A DNA stretch of 64,000 nt from Cordylochernes scorpioides (lineage: Eukaryota > Arthropoda > Arachnida > Pseudoscorpiones > Chernetidae): contig CP092865.1 of NCBI GenBank assembly GCA_030710605.1, positions 135,425,500-135,489,499 on the forward strand, read 5' to 3'. This document shows positions 1-12,300 of the stretch, one piece after another. Positions within the stretch are counted from its first letter, which is position 1. Each line of letters begins with the position of its first letter. The translations under genes were made by a program, and so were the position numbers. The notes under the pieces were generated by a model. It was given only the letters and a program-made list of their open reading frames with translations. It had not been told where the DNA came from and ran no database searches.

Positions 1-67
1 ATCATTTTTACTATTAAATGACACTTTGGCTCTGCAATTAGGTGTCCTTTACAGGGAGGTTCTACTG
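1..67. mobile_element. MITE, CAGTAGAACCTCC family (right end only)
   Basis: The stretch matches the right half of a MITE found about ten more times in the window. It has the internal 'gacactttggctctgcaatt' block and ends in GGAGGTTCTACTG followed by TA. The left half lies outside the window. From 68 to 288 the sequence is AT-rich intron with no recognised feature. Confidence 0.75.
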
Positions 68-288
68 TATTTAAAAAATGAATTGAAATTTTAAAGGATT
101 TTTTTCTTTAGTTATAAGTAAAATTTTAAAATGTATTTGCAGCACATATTTATTTCCAAGAGTATTTATTGTGTAGTGTTGATTTTCATAATTTATACTT
201 CCATAATCATCGCAGCTTGACTCGTAGCCACAACTAGGCCATATCTTCATGAGGTCTAGAATAGTTTGCTGTCAGGTTTCTCTGAGGT

Positions 289-615
289 ACTTATCTAACA
301 GGATTGGTCGGTGGAAGGATGGTCTAAACTGTTGGTTTTCAACCGCTATGACCCGGGTTTGGTTCCCACATTGATATTAAAAAAATGCTCCAGTGGTCCC
401 CGATTCTTGCAAAAGTCCAACCCCACCAGCGAGTGCAAGTAACCAAACAGGGCTCTGGCACATTTGTAAGTGCAAAGTTGAACTGCTTTTCACATGTGTA
501 GATATGTGGTGCACTTACAGTAAAAGCAGTCGCCTTTTTCTAGCCACCATGATTATCATGGCTTTTAACCACGTGTACTAGGGATAAGCAAAAAAAAACA
601 AACTTATCTAACAGG
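289..615 (+). mobile_element. tRNA-derived SINE with 14-bp target-site duplication
   Basis: The body is 303-601. It has a tRNA-like head with a degenerate B box (gggtttggttccc), a conserved central block shared with six other copies, and an A-rich tail after 'agggataagc'. The flanks 289-302 and 602-615 are the same 14 bases, acttatctaacagg, so the boundaries are firm. The second duplicate lies about 20 bases before the 634 exon, and each duplicate holds a CTAAC branch-point-like motif. Confidence 0.85.
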
Positions 616-633
616 GTTGGTTGGTGTGTCCAG

Positions 634-759
634 GATGCCAATAAGGCCAAGAACATTGCTCAGTCCAACAGGGAAATCAGGTCCAATCAGAGAAGGCTCT
701 TGACCGCCTTTGGTGAGACAGAGGTGATGAGTGACCTCTTCAAGTTCAACCAGCTCAAG
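634..759 (+). CDS. SETD1: SETD1 (Set1) n-SET exon
   Basis: This exon encodes 42 residues, including RSNQRRLL and ending DLFKFNQLK. That is the n-SET stretch just before the catalytic SET domain in SETD1/Set1 proteins, the H3K4 methyltransferases of the nuclear COMPASS complex. It is bounded by an acceptor (gtgtccag) and a donor (AAG then gtgagt). It is 126 nt and in phase 0 at both ends, and joins in frame to the next SET exon at 17389 (FNQLK to [11 protein letters not shown], as in vertebrate SETD1B, which has FNQLKFRKKKLKFARS). Earlier exons of this copy are not in the window. The exon is too short and too spliced to appear as an open frame. Identification is confident; the exact acceptor is less certain because the upstream sequence was disturbed by a SINE. 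Confidence 0.88.
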
Positions 760-1509
760 GTGAGTGTCTGATCGCTAGCAACACAGTCTTAGTTGGCAAG
801 ACACCTTGAAGTCTGCTACCATTTAACTTGAAGTTTTGCTTATCTCTTTCTCAATGATATTTAGATAATTGAGAAGTTTGTAATACCTGTGGTATATAAT
901 AATTATAAGCTCCTTCATTGCCATACAGAATGAGGGTTTATTCCATTTCTGACTGGAGGAAGGATCTGGCTTCTCCTGTGTGTGTTGTCAGCCTTCAAAC
1001 TTCTTGGAAGCACTTGTAGAAATAGTTCATTCTAACCTATACTTTTTTTTTTTTTTTTTACTATGTGGATGTATTTTATATTTTTTCTCACAAGGTTCCA
1101 TCATCCAGAAAGAAATAAAAATAGGGGAAATTGTAAAGGAAAGTTAGACTAGAGAGTTGAAAGATAACCATACATCTGTTTAATAAGGCACAATTTGGAT
1201 TATAGATTATAGTCACAAGGTAATAAGACCAAATCCAAATAAATAAATAGTTTGTGACGTTTCAGTAACAACACTAGTCACACACTATTTATTTATTTGT
1301 ATTTGGTCTTATTACCTTGTGTTCATACATCTGTTTGTAAAATGTGCATGTAAATAATGCTCTCTACCTACCACAATTTTTTCAATGTGGAATTCCATTG
1401 CTGAAATTTCTGTAGGGAGGTGAAAACATTCTATATAACTAGGATTCAGGTCTACAAAACTTTCTTCTCACAAACCCACCAATAGATTGAGCCAAACTAC
1501 AGATTTTTT
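760..1509 (+). other. Start of the 16.6-kb SETD1 intron
   Basis: The intron begins with a GTGAGT donor after FNQLK. The stretch holds an oligo-T run near 1045 and one foldback element at 1183-1326. I see nothing else in it before the 71-bp array. Confidence 0.7.
1183..1326. repeat. Foldback element, hammerhead-family (short copy)
   Basis: It starts ataaggcacaatttggatta and continues with 'cacaaggtaataagacc'. The right arm is the inverse of that block. The central part with the ribozyme-like core is missing, apart from a 'gtgacgtttcagtaacaac' remnant. Confidence 0.7.
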
Positions 1510-1790
1510 GACGCCTGGAAACATTTAATTCCTATTATCAGTGTAGGTTTAGTTGTCTGTTAGGATTAACGATGAGATGGTGTGCAGGTCCTCAAGAAAT
1601 TTTCAAATCTTAGGGTTAGTATGGCCTTTGCTAGATGTTAGAATTTATGATGAGGTGGTGTGCGGTCCCGCAGGAAACATTCAAATCCTACGGTCAGTGT
1701 GAGTTTAGCTGGAATTTAGGATGAGGTGGTGTGCAGTTCCACAGGAAACATTTAAATCCTATGGTCAGTGTGAGTTTTGCTGGAATTTAG

Positions 1791-3310
1791 AATTAAACCC
1801 CCAAAAATCTGAAACCTGTCTTTTTACTACCGATAAGAAACTATACAAAATAAGACCAAAAATTATTCTGAAAGAACAACAATTGCAATATAATAAGCAT
1901 CCTAAATATCTTGGCTACACCCTGGATCCAGAAATTAACTCCAGTAAACATATTGAAGAAGTTATTAGAAAAGGAAGAGACCGACTAAAAATCCTGAAAT
2001 ATATTTCAGGAAGAGAGTGGGGAGCCGATGCAACCACACTAAAATTAACTTACACATCTCTAATTAGACCTATCCTGGAATATGGATATCAAATCTATGG
2101 TACAGCATCTGAAACAAATCTAAAATCACTGGAAAGGATACAACTAAGTGCAGCTAGAATTATTACAGGTCTTCGAAATACCTGCCCTAATGATATTGTA
2201 CTTTACGAGGCAGACATTATGCCCTTAAAGGATAGAAGAAGCTACAATCTGCCAAAATATATAAACCAAATCAAGAGTTATGGAAACAAACACAGAACTT
2301 CCAAGTACATACTTAATTGGGAATCCAATTTAAGGTTCAAAAAAGAAGGCCCTCTATACCTGGCCAAAAGAAATGAATTTTTAAAATATAAAGTGGAAAA
2401 AAATTATTTAGCAGAAAAAATTTCTCCATGCAAACCACTGCAAAATGTTATTTTTAATGCCACTTTAAATGAACCCACCAACAAACAATACCAAAATCCA
2501 GAATACCTAAAACAATTATTATTAGAAATAATTAATAACATTCCTAAAAATGCAATAACTATCTATACCGATGGTAGCAGAGACGAGCTAGGACACACTG
2601 TCAGTGGCTGTCTCATCAAAACCACAAATGGCATTGAGAAAATGAACAGAAGAAACCCAGATTTTTGCTCAGTCTTCAGATCAGAACTTATAGCCATCTA
2701 TGAAGCCTTAAAATCCATCAGAAATTCTAATTATCAAGATATCTGGATTCTTACTGATAGTAGAAGTGCTATACAACACTTGAGTCACACAGGGGAACTC
2801 AGAGACAAAGTAAGCAGGAACATAATTGGTTATCTCCAAAATCTCTCAAAAACCTCAAAAATTCACCTTCAATGGATACCCTCACACTTTGGCATTGAAG
2901 GCAATGAAGCTGCTGATGTGCTAGCGAAAAAAGGCACAAAAGAACCCTTGCCACAGAAAAATAAACTTACTTTTAAAGAAATAGAAACAATAGCCAAAAC
3001 AAAAATAAACAAGAACTGGAGGATCCCACCTAAGCACAGTTGGTACAGTGGAATGAACCCAGGAGGAGCTCTAAACATCAGAAATAGACAGCATCAAACA
3101 ACACTAACAAGATTTAGAACAGGCCATCTCAAGCCATTGAAGATAGAAAATAATAACAAAATTTATCCCACTTGCCCAAAATGTAGTTTGGTACCTGCAG
3201 CTCCAGAACACATTTTGGCTTGCATTAGATGCACTAAACAGGACCTTTGGGAGAGGCCGCTGCTCATCATAAAACAGCTCGAGGAGCATGAACTCATGGA
3301 ATTCGTGTAA
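1791..3310 (+). CDS. Retrotransposon polyprotein, C-terminal part: RT thumb, RNase H, zinc knuckle
   Basis: This is the last 506 codons of a non-LTR (I/jockey-like, RNase H-bearing) retrotransposon ORF2. The open frame begins in the satellite at 1721, giving 529 codons; the first 23 are repeat-encoded, so the ATG at 1721 is not the element's own. The C-terminal part of reverse transcriptase comes first (KYLGYTLD..., GADATTLKLTYTSLIRPILEYG). An RNase H domain follows, with its catalytic residues present, numbered in that frame: D284 (YTDGS), E322 (SELIAIYEAL), D346 (LTDSRSA) and D399 (NEAADVLAKKG), plus the SHFGIEGNE loop. It ends in a CPKC...EHILAC zinc-knuckle-like motif. The endonuclease and RT catalytic core are missing, so it cannot move by itself. 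The open frame suggests a fairly recent insertion. Family assignment is by motif recognition only. Confidence 0.85.
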
Positions 3311-3340
3311 TCTTTACACAGGGGATAAGAAACAACAACA
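1791..3340 (+). mobile_element. 5'-truncated non-LTR retrotransposon inserted in the array
   Basis: The insertion begins after a monomer's ggaatttag and ends just before ggatgaggtgg, where the array resumes. It keeps the 3' end of the coding region, a stop codon, and a short tail ending in aagaaacaacaaca. No poly-A tail or clear target-site duplication is visible. Two further copies of the same 3' end lie on the minus strand at 40774-41043 and 60356-60412. Confidence 0.85.
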
Positions 3341-6300
3341 GGATGAGGTGGTGTGCAGTTCCGCAGGAAACATTCAAATCCTATGGTCAGTGTGAGTTTA
3401 GCTGGAATTTAGGATGAGGTTGTGTGCAGTTCCGCAGGAAACATTTAAATCCTATGGTCAGTGTGAGTTTAGCTGGAATTTAGGATGAGGTGGTGTGCAG
3501 TTCCGCAGGAAACATTTAAATCCTATGGTCAGTGTGAGTTTAGCTAGAATTTAGGATGAGTTGGTGTGCAGTTCTGCAGGAAACATTCAAATCCTATGGT
3601 CAGTGTGAGTTTAGCTGGATTTAGGATGAGGTGGTGTGCAGTTCCGTAGGAAACATTTAAATCCTATGGTTAGTGTGAGTTTAGCTGGAATTTAGGATGA
3701 GGTGGTGTGCAGTTCCGCAGGAAACATTTAAATCCTATGGTCAGTGTGAGTTTAGCTGGAATTTAGGATGAGGTGGTGTGCAGTTCCGCAGGAAACATTT
3801 AAATCCTATGGTCAGTGTGAGTTTTGCTGGAATTTAGGATGAGGGGGTGTACAGTTCCGCAGGAAACATTCAAATCCTATGGTCAGTGTGAGTTTAGGTT
3901 GAAGTTAAGATGAGGTGGTGTACAGTTCCGCAGGAAACATTCAAATCCTATGGTCAGTGTGAGTTTAGCTGGAATTTAGAAGGTGGTGTGCAGTTCCGTA
4001 GGAAACATTTAAATCCTATAGTCAGTGTGAGTTTAGCTTGAATTTAGAAGGAGGTGGTGTGCAGTTCCTAAGGAAACATTCAAATCCTATGGTCAGCGTG
4101 AGTTTTGCTGGAACTTAGGAGGAGGTGGTGTGCGGTTCTGCAGGAAACATTCAAATCCTATGGTCAATGTGAGTTTTGCTGGAATTTAGGATGAGGTGGT
4201 GTGCAGTTCCGCAGGAAACATTTAAATCCTATGGTCAGTGTGAGTTTAGCTGGAATTTAGGATGAGATGGTGTGCAGTTCCGCAGGAAACATTTAAATCC
4301 TATGGTCAGTGTGAGTTTAGCTTGAAGTTAAGATGAGGTGGGGTGCAGTTCCGCAGGAAACATTTAAATCCTATGGTCAGTGTGAGTTTTGCTGGAATTC
4401 AGGATGAGGTGGTGTGCAGTTCCGCAGGAAACATTTAAATCCTATGGTCAGTGTGAGTTTAGCTTGAAGTTAAGATGAGGTGGGGTGCAGTTCCACAGGA
4501 AACATTTAAATCCTATGGTCAGTGTGAGTTTAGCTGGAATTTAGGATGAGGTGGTGTACAGTTCTGCAGGAAACATTCAAATCCTATGGTCAATGTGAGT
4601 TTAGCTGGAATTTAGGATGAGGTGGTGTGGAGTTCCGCAGGAAACATTTGAATCCTATGGTCAGTGTGAGTTTTTTTGGAATTTAAGATGTGGTATTGTG
4701 CATTTCCGCAGGAAACATTCAAATCCTATGGTCAGTGTTAGTTTAGTTGGAAGTTAAGATGAGATGGTGTGCATTTCAGCAGGAAACATTCGAATCCTAT
4801 GGTAAGTGTGAGTTTTGTTGGAATTTAGGATGTGGTGGTGTGCAGTTGCGAAGGAAAAATTTAAATCCTATGGTCAGTTGGAAGTTAGGATGAGATGGTG
4901 TGCATTTCCGCAGGAAACATTCAAATCCTATGGTCAGTGTGAGTTTTGCTGGAATTTTGGATGAGGGGGTGTACAGTTCAGCAGGAAACATTCAAATCCT
5001 ATGGTCAGTGAGTTTAGCTTGAAGTTAAGATGAGGTGTTGTACAGTTCCGCAGGAAACATTCAAATCCTATGGTCAGTGTTAGCTTTTCTGGAATTTAGG
5101 ATGTGGTAGTGTGCAGTTGCGAAGGAAATATTTAAATCCTATGGTCAGTTGGAAGTTAAGATGAGATGGTGTGCATTTCCGCAGGAAACATTTGAATCCT
5201 ATGGTCAGTGTGAGTTTAGCTTGAAGTTAAAATGAGGTGGTGTGCAGTTCTGCAGGAAACATTCAAATTTATGGTCAGTGTGAGTTTAGCTGGAATTTAA
5301 GATGAGGTGGTGTGCAGTTCCGCAGGAAACATTTAAATCCTATTGTCAGTGTGAGTATAGCTGGAATTTAGGATGAGGTGGTGTGCAGTTCCGAAGGAAA
5401 CATTTAAATCCTATGGTCAGTGTGAGTTTAGCTTGAAGTTAAAATGAGGTGGTGTACAGTTCCGCAGGAAACATTTAAATCCTATTGTCAGTGTGAGTAT
5501 AGCTGGAATTTAGGATGAGGTGGTGTGCAGTTCCGAAGGAAACATTTAAATCCTATGGTCAGTGTGAGTTTAGCTGGAATTTAGGAGGAGGTGGTGTGCA
5601 GTTCCGCAGGAAACATTTAAATCCTATGGTCAGTGTGAGTTTAGCTAGAATTTAGGATGAGTTGGTGTGCAGTTCTGCAGGAAACATTCAAATCCTATGG
5701 TCAGTGTGAGTTTAGCTGGATTTAGGATGAGGTGGTGTGCAGTTCCGTAGGAAACATTTAAATCCTATGGTTAGTGTGAGTTTAGCTGGAATTTAGGATG
5801 AGGTGGTGTGCAGTTCCGGAGGAAACATTTAAATCCTATGGTCAGTGTGAGTTTAGCTGGAATTTAGGATGAGGTGGTGTGCAGTTCCGCAGGAAACATT
5901 TAAATCCTATGGTCAGTGTGAGTTTAGCTGGAATTTAGGATGAGGTGGTGTACAGTTCCGCAGGAAACATTCAAGTCCTATGGTCAGTGTGAGTTTAGCT
6001 GAAATTTAGGATTAAGGTGGTGTGCAGTTCCATAGGAAACTTTCAAATCCTATGGTCAGTGTGAGTTTAGCTTGAAGTTAAAATGAGGTGGTGTACAGTT
6101 CCGCAGGAAACATTCAAGTCCTATGGTCAGTGTGAGTTTAGCTGGAATTTAGGATAAGGTGGTGTGCAGTTCCATAGGAAACACTCAAATCCTGTGGTCA
6201 GTGTGAGTTTAGCTTGAAGTTAAAATGAGGTGGTGTACAGTTCCTCAGGAAACATTCAAGTCCTATGGTCAGTGTGAGTTTAGCTGGAATTTAGGATAAG

Positions 6301-9300
6301 GTGGTGTGCTGTTCCATAGGAAACATTCAAATCCTATGGTCAGTGTGAGTTTAGCTGGAATTTAGGATGAGGTGGTGTGCATTTCCGCAGGAAACATTCA
6401 AATCCTATGGTCAGTGTGAGTTTAGCTGGAATTTAGAAGGAAGTGGTGGGCAGTTCCGCAGGAAACATTCAAATCCTATGGTCAGCGTGAGTTTTGCTGG
6501 AATTTAGGAGGAGGTGGAGTGCAGTTCCGCAGGAAACATTCAAATCCTATGGTCAATGTGAGTTTTGCTGGAATTTAGGATGAGGTGGTGTGCAATTCCG
6601 AAGGAAAGATTTAAATCCTATGGTCAGTGTGAGTTTAGCTGGAATTTAGGATGAGATGGTGTGCAGTTCCGCAGGAAACATTTAAATCCTATGGTCAGTG
6701 TGAGTTTAGCTTGAAGTTAAGATGAGGTGGGGTGCAGTTCCGCAGGAAACATTTAAATCCTATGGTCAGTGTGAGTTTAGCTTGAAGTTAAGATGAGGTG
6801 GGGTGCAGTTCCGCAGGAAACATTTAAATCCTATGGTCAGTGTGAGGTTAGCTGGAATTTAGGATGAGGTGGGGTGGAGTTCCGCAGGAAACATTTGAAT
6901 CCTATGGTCAGTGTGAGTTTAGCTGGAATTTAGGATGAGGTAGTGTACAGTTCCGCAGGAAACATTCAAATCCTATGGTCAGTGTGAGTTTAGCTGGAAT
7001 TTAGGATGAGGTGGTGTGCAGTTCCGCAGGAAACATTTAAATCCTATGGTCAGTGTGAGTTTAGCTTGAAGTTAAGATGAGGTGGTGTACAGTTCCGCAG
7101 GAAACATTCAAATCCTATGGTGAGTGTGAGTTTTGCTGGAATTTAGGATGAGATGGTGTGCAGTTCCGCAGGAAACATTTAAATCCTATGGTCAATGTGA
7201 GTTTTGCTGGAATTTAGGATGAGGTGGTGTGCAGTTCCTCAGGAAACATTCAAATCCTATGGTCAGTGTTAGTTTAGTTGGAAGTTAAGATGAGATGATG
7301 TGCATTTCCGCAGGAAACATTCGAATCCTATGGTCAGTGTGGGTTTTGTTAGAATTTAGGATGTGGTGGTGTGCAGTTCCGCAGGAAACATTCAAATCCT
7401 ATGTTCAGTGTTAGTTTAGTTGGAAGTTAAGATGAGATGGTGTGCATTTCCGCAGGAAACATTCGAATCCTATGGTCAGTGTGAGTTTTGTTGGAATTTA
7501 GGATGTGGTATTGTGCATTTCCGCAGGAAACATTCAAATCCTATGGTCAGTGTTAGTTTAGTTGGAAGTTATGATGAGATGGTGTGCATTTCCGCAGGAA
7601 ACATTCGAATCCTATGGTCAGTGTGAGTTTTGTTGGAATTTAGGATGTGGTGGTGTGCAGTTCCGCAGGAAACATTCAAATCCTATGGTCAGGGTGAGTT
7701 TAGCTGCAATTTAGGATGTGGTAGTGTGCAGTTGCGAAGGAAAAATTTAAAGCCTATGGTCAGTTGGAAGTTAAGATGAGATGGTGTGCATTTCCGCAGG
7801 AAACATTTGAATCCTATGGTCAGTGTGAGTTTTGCTGGAATTTAGGATGAGGGGGTGTACAGTTCCGCAGGAAACATTCAAATCCTATGGTCAGTGTGAG
7901 TTTAGCTTGAAATTAAGATGAGGTGGTGTACAGTTCCGCAGGAAACATTCAAATCCTATGGTCAGTGTGAGTTTAGCTGGAATTTAGGACGAGGTGCTGT
8001 GCAGTTCCGTAGGAAACATTTAAATCCTATGGTCAGTGTGAGTTTAGCTTGAAGTTAAAATGAGGTGGTGTACAGTTTTGCAGGAAACATTCAAGTCCTA
8101 TGGTCAGTGTGAGTTTAGCTGGAATTTAGAAGGTGGTGTGCAGTTCTGTAGGAAACATTTAAATCCTATAGTCAGTGTGAGTTTAGCTTGAATTTAGAAG
8201 GAGGTGGTGTGCAGTTCCTAAGGAAACATTCAAATCCTATGGTCAGCGTGAGTTTTGCTGGAACTTAGGAGGAGGTGGTGTGCGGTTCTGCAGGAAACAT
8301 TCAAATCCTATGGTCAATGTGAGTTTTGCTGGAATTTAGGATGAGGTGGTGTGCAGTTCCGCAGGAAACATTTAAATCCAATGGTCAGTGTGAGTTTAGC
8401 TGGAATTTAGGATGAGATGGTGTGCAGTTCCGCAGGAAACATTTAAATCCTATGGTCAGTGTGAGTTTAGCTTGAAGTTAAGATGAGGTGGTGTGCATTT
8501 CCGTAGGAAACATTCGAATCCTATGGTCAGTGTGAGTTTTTTTGGAATTTAAGATGTGGTATTGTGCATTTCCGCAGGAAACATTCAAATCCTATGGTCA
8601 GTGTTAGTTTAGTTGGAAGTTAAGATGAGATGGTGTGCATTTCAGCAGGAAACATTCGAATCCTATGGTAAGTGTGAGTTTTGTTGGAATTTAGGATGTG
8701 GTGGTGTGCAGTTGCGAAGGAAAAATTTAAATCCTATGGTCAGTTGGAAGTTAGGATGAGATGGTGTGCATTTCCGCAGGAAACATTCAAATCCTATGGT
8801 CAGTGTGAGTTTTGCTGGAATTTTGGATGAGGGGGTGTACAGTTCAGCAGGAAACATTCAAATCCTATGGTCAGTGAGTTTAGCTTGAAGTTAAGATGAG
8901 GTGGTGTACAGTTCCGCAGGAAACATTCAAATCCTATGGTCAGTGTTAGCTTTTCTGGAATTTAGGATGTGGTAGTGTGCAGTTGCGAAGGAAATATTTA
9001 AATCCTATGGTCAGTTGGAAGTTAAGATGAGATTGTGTGCATTTCCGCAGGAAACATTTGAATCCTATGGTCAGTGTGAGTTTAGCTTGAAGTTAAAATG
9101 AGGTGGTGTGCAGTTCTGCAGGAAACATTCAAATTTATGGTCAGTGTGAGTTTAGCTGGAATTTAAGATGAGGTGGTGTGCAGTTCCGCAGGAAACATTT
9201 AAATCCTATTGTCAGTGTGAGTATAGCTGGAATTTAGGATGAGGTGGTGTGCAGTTCCGAAGGAAACATTTAAATCCTATGGTCAGTGTGAGTTTAGCTT

Positions 9301-12300
9301 GAAGTTAAAATGAGGTGGTGTACAGTTCCGCAGGAAACATTTAAATCCTATTGTCAGTGTGAGTATAGCTGGAATTTAGGATGAGGTGGTGTGCAGTTCC
9401 GAAGGAAACATTTAAATCCTATGGTCAGTGTGAGTTTAGCTGGAATTTAGGAGGAGGTGGTGTGCAGTTCCGCAGGAAACATTTAAATCCTATGGTCAGT
9501 GTGAGTTTAGCTAGAATTTAGGATGAGTTGGTGTGCAGTTCTGCAGGAAACATTCAAATCCTATGGTCAGTGTGAGTTTAGCTGGATTTAGGATGAGGTG
9601 GTGTGCAGTTCCGTAGGAAACATTTAAATCCTATGGTTAGTGTGAGTTTAGCTGGAATTTAGGATGAGGTGGTGTGCAGTTCCGGAGGAAACATTTAAAT
9701 CCTATGGTCAGTGTGAGTTTAGCTGGAATTTAGGATGAGGTGGTGTGCAGTTCCGCAGGAAACATTTAAATCCTATGGTCAGTGTGAGTTTAGCTGGAAT
9801 TTAGGATGAGGTGGTGTACAGTTCCGCAGGAAACATTCAAGTCCTATGGTCAGTGTGAGTTTAGCTGAAATTTAGGATTAAGGTGGTGTGCAGTTCCATA
9901 GGAAACTTTCAAATCCTATGGTCAGTGTGAGTTTAGCTTGAAGTTAAAATGAGGTGGTGTACAGTTCCGCAGGAAACATTCAAGTCCTATGGTCAGTGTG
10001 AGTTTAGCTGGAATTTAGGATAAGGTGGTGTGCAGTTCCATAGGAAACACTCAAATCCTGTGGTCAGTGTGAGTTTAGCTTGAAGTTAAAATGAGGTGGT
10101 GTACAGTTCCTCAGGAAACATTCAAGTCCTATGGTCAGTGTGAGTTTAGCTGGAATTTAGGATAAGGTGGTGTGCAGTTCCATAGGAAACATTCAAATCC
10201 TATGGTCAGTGTGAGTTTAGCTGGAATTTAGGATGAGGTGGTGTGCATTTCCGCAGGAAACATTCAAATCCTATGGTCAGTGTGAGTTTAGCTGGAATTT
10301 AGAAGGAAGTGGTGGGCAGTTCCGCAGGAAACATTCAAATCCTATGGTCAGCGTGAGTTTTGCTGGAATTTAGGAGGAGGTGGAGTGCGGTTCCGCAGGA
10401 AACATTCAAATCCTATGGTCAATGTGAGTTTTGCTGGAATTTAGGATGAGGTGGTGTGCAATTCCGAAGGAAACATTTAAATCCTATGGTCAGTGTGAGT
10501 TTAGCTGGAATTTAGGAGGAGGTGGTGTGCAGTTCCGCAGGAAACATTTAAATCCTATGGTCAGTGTGAGTTTAGCTAGAATTTAGGATGAGTTGGTGTG
10601 CAGTTCTGCAGGAAACATTCAAATCCTATGGTCAGTGTGAGTTTAGCTGGATTTAGGATGAGGTGGTGTGCAGTTCCGTAGGAAACATTTAAATCCTATG
10701 GTTAGTGTGAGTTTAGCTGGAATTTAGGATGAGGTGGTGTGCAGTTCCGGAGGAAACATTTAAATCCTATGGTCAGTGTGAGTTTAGCTGGAATTTAGGA
10801 TGAGGTGGTGTGCAGTTCCGCAGGAAACATTTAAATCCTATGGTCAGTGTGAGTTTAGCTGGAATTTAGGATGAGGTGGTGTACAGTTCCGCAGGAAACA
10901 TTCAAGTCCTATGGTCAGTGTGAGTTTAGCTGAAATTTAGGATTAAGGTGGTGTGCAGTTCCATAGGAAACTTTCAAATCCTATGGTCAGTGTGAGTTTA
11001 GCTTGAAGTTAAAATGAGGTGGTGTACAGTTCCGCAGGAAACATTCAAGTCCTATGGTCAGTGTGAGTTTAGCTGGAATTTAGGATAAGGTGGTGTGCAG
11101 TTCCATAGGAAACACTCAAATCCTGTGGTCAGTGTGAGTTTAGCTTGAAGTTAAAATGAGGTGGTGTACAGTTCCTCAGGAAACATTCAAGTCCTATGGT
11201 CAGTGTGAGTTTAGCTGGAATTTAGGATAAGGTGGTGTGCAGTTCCATAGGAAACATTCAAATCCTATGGTCAGTGTGAGTTTAGCTGGAATTTAGGATG
11301 AGGTGGTGTGCATTTCCGCAGGAAACATTCAAATCCTATGGTCAGTGTGAGTTTAGCTGGAATTTAGAAGGAAGTGGTGGGCAGTTCCGCAGGAAACATT
11401 CAAATCCTATGGTCAGCGTGAGTTTTGCTGGAATTTAGGAGGAGGTGGAGTGCGGTTCCGCAGGAAACATTCAAATCCTATGGTCAATGTGAGTTTTGCT
11501 GGAATTTAGGATGAGGTGGTGTGCAATTCCGAAGGAAACATTTAAATCCTATGGTCAGTGTGAGTTTAGCTGGAATTTAGGATGAGATGGTGTGCAGTTC
11601 CGAAGGAAACATTTAAATCCTATGGTCAGTGTGAGTTTAGCTTGAAGTTAAAATGAGGTGGTGTACAGTTCCGCAGGAAACATTTAAATCCTATTGTCAG
11701 TGTGAGTATAGCTGGAATTTAGGATGAGGTGGTGTGCAGTTCCGAAGGAAACATTTAAATCCTATGGTCAGTGTGAGTTTAGCTGGAATTTAGGAGGAGG
11801 TGGTGTGCAGTTCCGCAGGAAACATTTAAATCCTATGGTCAGTGTGAGTTTAGCTAGAATTTAGGATGAGTTGGTGTGCAGTTCTGCAGGAAACATTCAA
11901 ATCCTATGGTCAGTGTGAGTTTAGCTGGATTTAGGATGAGGTGGTGTGCAGTTCCGTAGGAAACATTTAAATCCTATGGTTAGTGTGAGTTTAGCTGGAA
12001 TTTAGGATGAGGTGGTGTGCAGTTCCGGAGGAAACATTTAAATCCTATGGTCAGTGTGAGTTTAGCTGGAATTTAGGATGAGGTGGTGTGCAGTTCCGCA
12101 GGAAACATTTAAATCCTATGGTCAGTGTGAGTTTAGCTGGAATTTAGGATGAGGTGGTGTACAGTTCCGCAGGAAACATTCAAGTCCTATGGTCAGTGTG
12201 AGTTTAGCTGAAATTTAGGATTAAGGTGGTGTGCAGTTCCATAGGAAACTTTCAAATCCTATGGTCAGTGTGAGTTTAGCTTGAAGTTAAAATGAGGTGG

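Noticed and set aside
4797..4991. Identical 64-codon frames at 4797-4991 and 8663-8857, and 68-codon frames at 7420 and 14694
   Set aside because: They are readings of the 71-bp satellite; their identity reflects the 3866-bp and 7274-bp repeat offsets, not conserved proteins.
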